Source: Pardosa pseudoannulata | Taxonomy: Eukaryota > Arthropoda > Arachnida > Araneae > Lycosidae | Direction: 5' to 3' | Length of the DNA stretch: 64,000 bases | Assembly: GCA_032207245.1 (NCBI GenBank) | Contig: CM063502.1 | Location: 71,951,616-72,015,615, forward strand | Part shown: piece after piece, positions 49,421 through 64,000 of the stretch | How the letters are laid out: each line of letters begins with the position of its first letter | Position numbering within the stretch: the stretch's first letter is position 1 | Notes under the pieces: generated by a model | What the model saw: the letters and a program-made list of their open reading frames with translations, nothing else | Database searches by the model: none | What the model was told of the DNA's origin: nothing | Made by a program: the position numbers and the translations under genes

Positions 49421-50245
49421 ATGCAGACTAGTTCTCAACATCCTGAATACTTAAGACACGTTGCTCTTGAAGTTATTTACATTATTCCTGTTGAAATTAC
49501 TCTGGTTTATACAGGAGGCAGTAAGAATAGGAAATTCTCTGGAAGTGGGACAGTTATTAAGATTGTCGAAGAAGATCTATCTCTCAAACGTAAGGATATT
49601 GATTACTGTTCATTGTTTAGTTCTGAATTGAACACTTTTGACATAGCTCTGGATTGTGTTACACAGATATATTTGTCCGGAGAAATTTAGATCCTTTCGA
49701 ACAGCCAATACAATACCTACAGAATTGGAGAATTATTAGGGATCAAAATGGAATTAAGTTTATAGCAAAACTCCAGATATTATCAAGTTCTAGTATCCTA
49801 TATCTTCAATGGATACCGTACCATTTAAGGTTAAAATATCATGATATTATGGATATAATACGGTTAAATTATTATGATATTATGATATGATATTATGATA
49901 GACTGGCAAAGGAGGGCTCTACCATGACTCAGGTCACTGGTGTTCCTCTGACGTATCATGAGCTCTATTCAAAATGTAAGGTTTATCTAAAAATCTTTTG
50001 AAAGCAACCACCATCAAATCCAAGGTAATTTAATCGTTTATGAGGATGAAAGGAGTGGCTAGACTATTTCAGGGCATTTTTCAGGTTTTCCAGTGGTAGT
50101 AGGAACTTTCTTGTTTGCACCAAGTGTAATATTGATAAGACCGCTGTATACCTGATCTGCTGCATTAATCTGATACGAGATGATCGTTTGAGAATACCAA
50201 CTTTTGTCTCGAATGTACTTAAGCAAATAATCTCACGGATTTGAT
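49421..50245 (+). pseudogene. LINE ORF2 RNase H and C-terminal fragment, decayed
   Basis: The plus strand reads PEYLRHVALEVIYIIPVEIT, then LVYTGGSKNRKFSGSG. This is an RNase H start in which the usual YTDGS has become YTGGS, so the first catalytic Asp is lost. SSELNTFDIALDCV follows (the Glu-containing helix), then after a frame change IQYLQNWRIIRDQNG and LQWIPYH (the last RNase H block). Farther on are VTGVPLTYHELYSK and, after more breaks, FLVCTKCNIDKTAVYLICCI with a C-x2-C pair. It is on the opposite strand to its truncated neighbour and carries its own C-terminal cysteine box, so it is a separate insertion. Confidence 0.75.
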
Positions 50246-50456
50246 CAGATTCAGATCAGAGGGATAAGCAAGAAGAATTTTCGTTACTTTGCATTGTTCC
50301 TGGTGAAGCTGATAAGATGGATGTTAGGCAGAAGTACTTTCCTTTGAATACGTTTAGAGTTGGAAAACCATAACTATATTGCACATGTGAAAATTTCATG
50401 CAGATATAATAGTTAGAAGTTAGAGAGTCTATATTGTTGAAATGTTTGAGCACAAA
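50246..50456. other. Likely LINE 3' remainder or spacer
   Basis: No clear coding signal. It may continue the decayed plus-strand LINE. Confidence 0.35.
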
Positions 50457-50458
50457 TA

Positions 50459-51925
50459 CAATCATGTCCATAAATTAAGGATAATGAAGTTCAGGCAATG
50501 AAAGAGACAAAAGCAAAACAAATTTGACTTATTTGTAAAGTCTATTTATTAAACAAAAGGTAAAGAGCAAAAAATATGCTATATGTTTGACATAATTAAT
50601 AAAAATTGCGATTTTTACTCCCTGGAGCAAATTTAAAAAAAGAACCTATTTACAGAAAAAAATATAACATGGTTAGTATGATGGTTAATACGGAGTATAT
50701 CTCCCGGACGATGCAATACAAGCGTTACAACGCCTACGCATGCTGAGTATCAGATTATTAATATGATCTTGGGGAAAATTACACCACTCATCAAGCAATG
50801 CCCTCCGAAGTTCCGATAGACAGTTGGGAGGGGGTTGGCGGGCTGCAATTCGTCGGCCAAGCATGTCCCACACATGCTCTATTGGATTCAAGTCCGGTGA
50901 GTATGCTGGCCAATCCATACGGGTGATATCCTCCGATTGAAGACATTCGTCTACAATGTTTGCATGGTGAGGTCGGGCGTTGTCATCCATATACAGACAT
51001 TCAGGACCCATGGCGCCCCGAAACAAACGTACATGTTGTTTCAGAATGATATCCCGATAGATGTGGCCTGTCATCGTTACACTCTGAACATGCAGGTCAG
51101 TTCTGGAACCAAGAATAATTCCTCCCCAAACGAGCCATCCTGCACCACCGTAACGGTGTCTTTCAATGGTGTTCTCTTGGTGGTAACGAGTACCTGGCGC
51201 TCTCCATATGAAAGTCTGACGAGGATCAGAATGTAAACTGAACCTGGACTAGTCGGAAAACATCACACAAGACCACTGTTGCGGTGTCCACAATGCATGC
51301 TCTCTAGCGCAGCAAAATCGCAGGCGACAGTGAGTTGCGGTAAGGGGAACACATCTGACAGGCCTACGAGCATATAGACCAATGTTCCCTAAGCGTCTGT
51401 ACACGGTCTGCCTTGAAACTGTCGTACCGGTAGCTGAAGAGAGCTGACGAGACAGGTCTGATGCTGCCAAATACCGGTCATCATTCGGCGTAGTAACTCG
51501 GAGGCGACCTGTGCTGTAACATCTACTCACATTACCATCATGTTTGAATAGTTGCCAAAGCCTGGAGATGACACTCTGGGCTCCAAGTTCCTCGGATACT
51601 TCCAGCTGGGTACGTCCACATTCCAGTCGTCCGATAATTCTACCACGTAAAAAATCATCCAAATGCTTCCTTTGTGCCATAACTATGCGGTTATTGCACT
51701 GAAAGGCTTTTAAAGCTCTTGTGTTTTACTTCTTTGCTACCATTCCTTATATACCCCTTTCATACGCTCTCGTCATTGTGACGTACTTTCCATGCCATCT
51801 GGTGGTTTCCTGCAATTTGCATATTCTTCTTCAAGATGTGTGTGATAATTCTACAGGTGAAATTTTTATTTTAGAGCTTAGTTTCTATGTGATTCTGAAT
51901 TATCCTTAATTTATGGACATGAGTG
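50459..51925 (-). mobile_element. Tc1-like DNA transposon, 1467 bp, structurally complete
   Basis: The inverted termini share TCATGTCCATAAATTAAGGA plus flanking bases, about 27 bp with one mismatch (50459-50485 and 51899-51925). TA dinucleotides flank both ends (50457-50458, 51926-51927), as expected for Tc1/mariner insertion. One transposase frame occupies most of the interior on the minus strand. The length fits the 1.3-1.7 kb usual for Tc1. Apart from a nonsense codon the copy looks whole, so it is relatively young. Confidence 0.92.
50685..51680 (-). pseudogene. Tc1 transposase (DD34E), one in-frame stop
   Basis: The frame opens at the ATG at 51680 (MAQRKHLDDFLRGRIIGRLE) and runs 331 codons to a stop at 50685, with one TAG at 51251-51249 (codon 144). 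Residues 1-120 form the paired-like helix-turn-helix DNA-binding region, with a GRLR version of the usual GRPR linker. The first catalytic Asp is the residue just before the stop (MFSD). The second is in CLYMDDNARPHHAN (codon 233), and the Glu in LNPIEHVWD lies 34 residues later, giving DD34E. No frameshift was found. The enzyme would cut and paste at TA sites; as encoded it is truncated before two of its three catalytic residues. Confidence 0.9.
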
Positions 51926-51927
51926 TA

Positions 51928-52129
51928 GTATCCGTAGTTTAGTGTAGAAAAAATTTATTTACTTTATTCTTAGCAAAATGAAATTTAAATATGAAATAAG
52001 TCTCTAAGAATATTTTCTAAAATCTTTACACATTTATAAAAGAAAATATATACGGAGATTTTACAATTGTGGTTATGTGTTTTTCGTAAAGTATTCCGAT
52101 TGAAATTTAAATTTTATCACACGTATAAC
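51928..52129. other. AT-rich spacer
   Basis: Nothing recognised. Confidence 0.6.
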
Positions 52130-52205
52130 AGTACATTGGAACGTTTTGAGAGCTTAGAACACCAATAAAAGGCAATTCTAAGTTCGCAAAACGTTCCAAT
52201 GTACT
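52130..52205. repeat. Long-stem hairpin (30-bp arms, 16-base loop)
   Basis: AGTACATTGGAACGTTTTG at 52130 continues to CTTAGAA at 52159 and is repeated in inverted form at 52176-52205 with two mismatches. The 76-base unit would fold as a tight hairpin on either strand. It could be a tiny palindromic element or a small-RNA precursor. There is no expression evidence here. Confidence 0.75.
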
Positions 52206-57829
<5,624 letters not shown>

Positions 57830-57830
57830 A

Positions 57831-58503
57831 TCGTATTATCATGAGTATTTGTATTTTCATTACGGCACTCTATTGTGGAAGTGTACATCTCTGACATGGG
57901 AGAAAGGACCAAATAAATACTTGTTTATATGTTTCGAATTATATGTCCAGTAAAGTACACGCATTTTACAACAGTCGTTAACAGAAAAATCATAAAGATA
58001 TATAAAGGGGTAAAAATATACTCAGTTACCAAAACTCACGTGAAATATTACATAAAATAGCTTCGTATATTTGAACATTTTATACCAAAACAATATAAAT
58101 AAGGTATTATATACTATAGCAGTTTTCAATAGCAGTTCCCTTTTGGTAAAGAGAGTAGAAAATATATCGTACTGTTATGAGTATTTGTACTTTCATTAAG
58201 TCACGCTATTATGGAAGTGTAAAGTTCTGACATGGGGGTAGGGACAAATAAATACTTGTTTATATGTTTCGAATTATATGTCCAGTAAAGTATATGCATT
58301 TTGTAACAGTCATTAACAGAAAACTCATAAAGATATATAAAGGGGTAACAACATACTCAGTTACCAAAACTCACATGAAATATTACATAGAAGATCCTCG
58401 TATATTTGAACACTTTATACTTAAACAATATAAATAAGGCATTATATACTATAGCAGATTTTAATAGCAGTTCCCCTTTGGTAAGCAGAGTAGGAAATAC
58501 TTT
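57831..58503 (+). repeat. Tandem duplication, about 336-bp unit
   Basis: Unit 1 begins at 57831 and unit 2 at 58167. Shared blocks in order include ATGAGTATTTGTA, TCTGACATGGG, AAATAAATACTTGTTTATAT, TTCGAATTATATGTCCAGTA, ATAAAGATATATAAAGGGGT and CTCAGTTACCAAAACTCAC. The two units differ by scattered substitutions and a few indels. Small open frames inside are incidental. Confidence 0.92.
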
Positions 58504-59960
58504 ACTACCGTAAAGATTAGTCCTTCCACAGTTCATCCACAGCGAGCATAGTTTGAAATGGACAAGCATGTTGAACTGTTTGCTATCTTAATTCCCATTA
58601 AACATATTGACTCATAGTGAGTTAGAGTGTGTATTTAATTTATGGCAGTCTTCAGAACTTTTTTCGAGATATGACCATACTTTTTTACAGAAATAAACAA
58701 ATATTATTAGATATTGATTGTTGATTCGAGATTGTTGACCATGTAGATACCAAAGATAATTGGATTAAATTAATTCCAAACAGATTTTACGTAATTTATA
58801 TTTTTCACTTTGATTTTATTTGAATAGCTACTGAAAATTCCTTGCTAAACAAGGGCTAGTTAGACCACAAATTAATTTTTAAAGCTGTTACCGGTTTTGT
58901 CAATTGAAAAAAATTCCATAGGGTTGCTATATGATATTCGTAAGTATTTACTGAAAATGTTTACGATGTTTGAGTTTTAAAGCACATTTTAAAAATAATG
59001 AATATATTAATAAATGTTTTATTAATATATATGAGGTATAATCACAGTTTTGCAGGTAAGAATTATGCATGCAAATTAAAGATTTTGTAACAATTACATT
59101 TATAATTTGGATATTTTAATTACCTTCTATAGTAAGTAGATAGTTTCACTTTAAAAGTGATATAAAAAGTTGATTCCTATAAATCTACTTCAAAATAGGT
59201 GAATTTAAGGCTTCAGGACTTCGATGTTTGTATCATGTAGAAGTTAAAATCTCTGTATGGTAAAAGTATGTGAGGCCATCAAAGTTTCTCTCTTTATTCC
59301 GATTTATGATAAATATTCATATTTTATTTAATGTTTTCTATATTAAAAGATTTCCACGTCCTATATTCATCGTCTAAAACTAATGTTTAAACTAAAACGG
59401 ACCTTGCCATTGAACATATCATTGACTCATTGTTCCAAATTGTAGTCTAAATGATTGCATTATACGCAGGCATGATAGAAATACATGCTGCTGGTTGTCT
59501 GCAATAGAGACCAATATAAAAACTCCTGTAAACAGATTTTATTTTGCTGAACCAGGCTCTGGTAATCTGACGTTACGTTATCAAATATCGGTTTCGCAGA
59601 AAATTACTTATTCTTGGTTACTTATTCTTGGTACATAGTTCTGGTCGTCTTGGAATATATTGCTTACTCTGAAACCTCTGCTACACTGTTGAGATCACAT
59701 ACTGGGGCACACTTAAAATTCCAGATTTTATTTATTTATTTATTTTTTTTTTTTTTTTTGCAGTGAAATCTTATAGGTGTCTGCATTCAAGTAATTCTTC
59801 TTTTCACAATTATATTGAGTTGATATTTTTGTGACCTAATTCTGAATTTTCATTTGTTTAACAACGCTCCTAAATGTAATAAACTTATAAAATCATCTTG
59901 ATTCATCAATGCAGTATGATCCTGTTTTATACTCGCTCTAATGTACTCATATATTTGTTA
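58504..59960. other. AT-rich non-coding stretch
   Basis: Contains a (TTTA)n run passing into an 18-base T tract at about 59729-59759. No gene recognised. Confidence 0.65.
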
Positions 59961-60137
59961 CCGAACGATGGCCGAATGGTTAGGGTGCGGGCCTTCGGAA
60001 CCGGAGTTCGTGGGTTCGAATCCCACTATGGCATGGTTGTTCGTAGCCGTTCGGAATCGGCTTTAAACAGTAGGTCCCGGTTTCATTAGCCCTCGTGTTG
60101 CAAAAAATAGACAGTAGCACTCCAAACCAAACCAAAT
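59961..60137 (+). repeat. tRNA-derived SINE, best preserved copy
   Basis: The tRNA-like head has an A box, TGGCCGAATGGTTAGGG (59969-59985), and a perfect B box, GGTTCGAATCC (60013-60023). The unrelated body includes TTCGGAATCGGCTTTAAACA, GTAGGTCCCGG and TCATTAGCCCTCGTG, with a tail CACTCCAAACCAAACC. It is about 177 bp long. It matches 19612-19787 closely and is taken as the family reference in this window. Confidence 0.88.
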
Positions 60138-61956
60138 CATATGTTTGTCATAATTTACCAATATTTCTTCAGACTAACCACAGTTTAAACAAGTTTTGTT
60201 TAAATTTTGGCAACTACCGAACGCACGAGGCGTGTGTGAAAACTGATGTCTTTTCTGGGTCGTTAAAAACATTCAATGAATATTGAAACCAATGTTTCAG
60301 CGGATGGATCCATGAATCGTATTAGTGTGTACAATAGTTGTTGGGTGTTTAAAGTTGAAGCATAATGATCTTTTATGATGAAGATGAGAGAAGTCATCCA
60401 TATATGTGAACTAATGAGTTGATAACTAAGGTCGATGACCATTTTTGATGAACGTGCATTAGAGTCGAAGGTTATGAAGTTAGAAATATCTAGTTATATT
60501 ATGCATGAAACAAAATCTCAAAATTTAAGGCGAAGTTTCGAAAAATTTAAGGCATGTCTGTATTTTAGTACATTTTATAGATTTATAATTCTTCATAGAA
60601 TATCAACGTTAGAGAATTTTCCCGACGCTTTGATCTAGAACAAGATTCACTTCTTTGTGTTGTTGGGATTGGCTATGAAACTCGAACACTCCAAATATTT
60701 GAGATGAAATATAATCCAAGTACTTTCGACATTTCTCTTAATCAACAGCGGGAAATCTGCATTTATCGTATAGGTCAGAAAAGTTAAGCCATATGCGTTT
60801 TGGGTCATAAAAGGATTAGCCTTATTCCCTGGAGAGATATAAAAACTACTGTGAAAGTGAGAAAGAACTAAGGAGGGTGATTCAGGACCAAATAAGATGG
60901 ATATTAATTAGTGAAATCTGGTTATTCATAATTCAATCCTATCAACAGCACCAATTATATCAATATTTGATATCTCCTATGTAGAGATTATGAACTACCC
61001 CTCTAACATCCCTGATATAACAGTCATATTCTTGTATTATTCCTTCTACAATATCGTTTATGGAGAATATTATTTATGAAAAGTAATTTTATAATCAATG
61101 ATCAAGTCCAGATTGCCGTCAAATTGTAGTACAAAGAGGCAGCATAATACTTTTTAAGATGATATAAGAAATATCTAACGAATCGTAAACTACATTAAGA
61201 GGAAATATTAGTAAGGCGAAACATGCTGTTTCACAGTTCTGAATTTTAAATTTTTTAAAAGTATTTTTTATGTATTTTTAAAGAAAGATTTAATGCCATT
61301 ACTTTCTACATAAATCTCATATTTCCCATACATCAATAAAACACGCTATCACATACCCGTGCACACCTACTTCCATTCACGCACACACACATATACAGAT
61401 AAAGTCATTGCTTGTTTCTTATCTTTGAACTGATTGTTGGAAAGCAACCCTATACTTTTATTGCAGGGTTTTCAGAAAGGCTATAAATACGTAAGTAAAC
61501 ATTGTAGTAAGACATAAAATTAAATAAATGACGGCTGACGGCTGAAGTGTAAATATTTTAACTCTCTAAAAGATATATTATGTAGCTCTAGGGAATTTTC
61601 TGGATCACTACAATCTTAAAATCACAATGGGAGCAAAAATGATTATGTTTATGATTATGACTTACCTACATTTGTAAAAATATTTAACTGAATGATGTTC
61701 AGGGTACTGGCAGTGAATAATTTATGGTTCTTTATATCTCGTGAAAGCAGTATTGCTGAGAATATCCTATTTTTATCACTAAAATTACAACATATTTTTC
61801 TTTTTTCTTTTGCCACTTCTGAAGATAAAAATGGTATTTTCTTCCTGTATTTTACGGAAAGATGTGCCCATAAGTTTTACAATTAATCAATTTATATTAC
61901 CTTATTTTTTATCCTGTTAAATAATGTATTCCACGTGATAATTTTATCATAAACTA
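60138..61956. other. AT-rich non-coding stretch
   Basis: A short CACACACAC run near 61380. No gene recognised. Confidence 0.65.
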
Positions 61957-61974
61957 TATATATATATATATATT

Positions 61975-62016
<42 letters not shown>
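61957..62016. repeat. (TA)n tract, left of the mariner insertion
   Basis: About 60 bp of TA repeat with one TTTGTG interruption. TA repeat continues on the other side of the element (62729-62742). Confidence 0.95.
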
Positions 62017-62019
<3 letters not shown>

Positions 62020-62728
62020 GGTGTCTATAAAAGAACTCCGGGGTTTTAAAAATTCATATCTCACTAACTATAAAAGATAGCAAAATTTAGTCGATTTCTC
62101 TGAAAAGAGTAGCTCAAAAAGTTTTACTCATACCAATTAGGAATGTTTGTATCAACTGTTGGCGGCGCAGCAGGGCGTTGACCTTGAAATGACGTAGACC
62201 TTGAAATGAATTTGAATGATGGCCACTCCGCAACAAAAGGCTCAATGTGTTATTTGGCTCATAGAAACAAAGTCTGTAGTTACCGTACAAAGAAACTTTC
62301 GACGTAACTATGGTGTTAACCCGCCTTCTGACAAAACCATTCGTCAATGGTTCAGTGCATTTAAGGAAACAGGAAGTGTTTTGAAGCAAAAATCGCCGGG
62401 TAGGCCGAGTGTGTCTCAAGAGAATGTGGACAGAATCCGAGTTTCATGCCTTCGAAGCCCTAAGAAATCGTTGACAAGACGCAGCCTGGAGTTGGGGTTA
62501 CCAAGATCAACTGTCGGAAAGGACATGCTCGCCAGGACATGGGAAGAGGTAGAATACCGTTTAGACGTCTGCTGTGCCACTAACGGGGCTCATATAGAAC
62601 TTTACTAAGTGTTAAAAAAAAACTTGAAAATGTAAGCTTGCCAGTCATGTATAAAACATGTATGTATGTTTTTTATTTCATTAAAATATTTTGCCTCAAA
62701 ACCCCGGAGTTCTTTTATAGACACCCTG
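62017..62728 (+). mobile_element. mariner-like deletion derivative with perfect 31-bp inverted termini
   Basis: Both ends begin CAGGGTGTCTATAAAAGAAC and stay identical for 31 bases, ending in GGGGTTTT. TA lies at both outer edges and the element sits inside a TA repeat. At 712 bp it is about half the size of a full mariner element. The perfect termini suggest recent mobilisation, presumably by a full-length relative elsewhere. Confidence 0.92.
62216..62608 (+). CDS. mariner transposase deletion protein: DNA-binding domain joined in frame to C-terminal tail
   Basis: A 130-codon open frame. Residues 1-60 carry the helix-turn-helix seen in DUF4817-type mariner proteins (KAQCVIWLIETKSVVTVQRN, then PSDKTIRQWFSAFKETGSVL). 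A linker, KQKSPGRPSVSQENVDRIR, is followed by the start of the second helical region (SLTRRSLELGLPRSTV). Then, at about residues 115-120, the frame jumps to MLARTWEEVEYRLDVC and NGAHIELY, which I recognise as the extreme C-terminus of the same transposase family. The roughly 200-residue catalytic core is missing but the frame is kept. The MM at the start leaves two possible initiators. If made, it could bind termini without cutting. Expression is unknown. Confidence 0.75.
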   Translation: MMATPQQKAQCVIWLIETKSVVTVQRNFRRNYGVNPPSDKTIRQWFSAFKETGSVLKQKSPGRPSVSQENVDRIRVSCLRSPKKSLTRRSLELGLPRSTVGKDMLARTWEEVEYRLDVCCATNGAHIELY

Positions 62729-64000
62729 TATATATATATATGTATATTATACTGTATCATATTATGCTTTAAATGTTATTTTATATTACATGCAATATAT
62801 TTTAATTATAATTAAAAGGGTGTGTATGATAATCGTCTTATTAGCTTTTACCTTTTGTAATGATAAGCACGGTGGGCGATTTAGTAATTAAATTTCTGGT
62901 TTTATTTTTCACTGCAAGTTTAAAAGTTTGAAAAGAAATCAGTTAAATTTATTTTTTAAAGTATAACTTTAATATGCAGTGCATTTACTTTAATTTACTT
63001 TAGTTTTAATAAATATGCTACATATTGTATTCTTTTAACAAATATAATAGTTCTTCTAGAAGAATAAGAATACAAGTTTTTTTTTTATTTTATAACTAAA
63101 TTTCTCTTATTATTTACATGTATAAACTATAAAATTAGTGATAAGATGCGTTTGTCATATGTGTAAAAAGATTTTTTTATTAATATAATATGCTTATAAG
63201 TGGTTTTTAAAAATTTTCAATGGCTGCAAATATATGTGGTTTCATTTTCCAAGGATAATTATTCATTTTATAACAGTATAAACGCAATGCTAAAATTATA
63301 AGCCAATAATATGAGATTTGAAAGTAATATATATTTTTCACAAATAACACAAAAAATGAATCGTTTATTGAGATAAGTATAAGAATGAAAATTATTCATT
63401 AATTTCCTGTAAGTTTTTTAAAATTCTTGTATGCTTTATGAGCAATAAAATGTAGAGCTTTCTAGTTAGTACTGAACGTTCTATAATCCCTCAGAATTCT
63501 TGAGATTCACTTCTTCCACCCGTATTATTAAAAAATGTAGTTAACATTTTGATTCTGACTTACGGGAAGCTTTTCATATTAACAAAATTGCTCAACGGTT
63601 GTTTATAATTTTAAATGCAGTAATAAATGATTTAGTAAAGATTCAGTAATAAAAGATTTGGAAAATTTAACTCTAATTTTGTTCACTGTAAAAACAACTA
63701 AATAACCAAAAAAAATTTAAAATTAAAAAAAAATAATTAAATGATATAATTTCTTATCGTGGCCCCCCTAGTGGCCAAGACGTATGTTTAAGTTTTCTCG
63801 GTGAACATGTGCTTGACCTTAGAAAAATGGCTATATATTCCTTCGGCTTATACAGTTCCTGCTTCTGCACCACATCTGCCTTTCCACCAGATATTGTTTG
63901 TACTCATAGTGCTTCCAGTTTAAATATTTAAAAAATTTGAGAATTCAAATAAAAGTTTTCTGAGGGCAATAGAGAACATTTTCGTCTAAGTTCCAAAATG
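62729..64000. other. AT-rich non-coding stretch
   Basis: 63755-63900 is slightly GC-richer, with a short near-palindrome (TGGCC...TAGTGGCCA). No gene recognised. Confidence 0.6.

Noticed and set aside
48766..50245. Twin-primed 5' inversion of a single LINE
   Set aside because: Both halves carry a C-terminal cysteine box, so they overlap in the element and must come from two copies.
59961..60035. Functional tRNA gene
   Set aside because: A and B boxes are good, but the anticodon and acceptor stems do not pair as a tRNA, and the sequence continues into a SINE body shared with 19612-19787.
62114..62419. Minus-strand 101-codon frame opposite the mariner-derived frame
   Set aside because: Antisense of a recognisable helix-turn-helix coding sequence, with no independent similarity.

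Overview
The window looks like AT-rich, gene-poor nuclear DNA from an arthropod, most likely an arachnid and probably a spider. This is an inference. It rests on the extreme AT content, the very long (TA)n tracts, and the resemblance by memory of its LINE, mariner, SINE and Ty3/gypsy fragments to arachnid families. I find no convincing host protein-coding gene, rRNA, functional tRNA or CRISPR array. The many Tyr-Ile, Thr-His and Cys-Val 'proteins' that can be translated here are microsatellite artefacts.

Layout. 1-3567 holds the 5' half of a decayed Ty3/gypsy retrotransposon on the minus strand: an LTR with TATA box, poly(A) signal and an embedded tRNA-like sequence, then gag, protease, RT and the start of RNase H, cut by the window edge. 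3.7-20.9 kb is AT-rich filler with an 836-bp internally deleted mariner-like element (8393-9228), a family of diverged segmental duplications joined to SINE tails (about 10.2-16.7 kb), a foldback element (17108-17581), a mariner remnant (about 18364-18975) and two tRNA-derived SINEs (19.6-20.0 kb). 20.9-44 kb is dominated by long (TA)n arrays, with an (ATT)n tract, a 93-bp minisatellite, a degenerate repeat family (31.4-33.2 kb), a solo LTR (33821-34115), an LTR-like island (38.08-38.29 kb) and a deleted Ginger/KRBA2-like transposon (42369-43450). 44-64 kb holds a tandem duplication (46.3-46.75 kb), a 5'-truncated LINE with a 13-bp target duplication (48766-49374) beside an oppositely oriented LINE fragment (49.4-50.25 kb), a structurally complete Tc1 element with one internal stop (50459-51925), a long-stem hairpin (52130-52205), two large (TA)n blocks, a 336-bp tandem duplication (57.8-58.5 kb), a well-preserved SINE (59961-60137) and a 712-bp deletion derivative of a mariner element with perfect 31-bp inverted termini inside a (TA)n tract (62017-62728).

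Themes. Several elements (gypsy LTR, solo LTR, Ginger-like and 62-kb mariner) abut or interrupt (TA)n tracts, so the microsatellites appear to act as insertion sites or refuges. Four DNA transposons from different families have lost their catalytic middle but kept one or both coding ends. No genes cooperate in a pathway; this is a record of transposition, internal deletion, local duplication and microsatellite growth.
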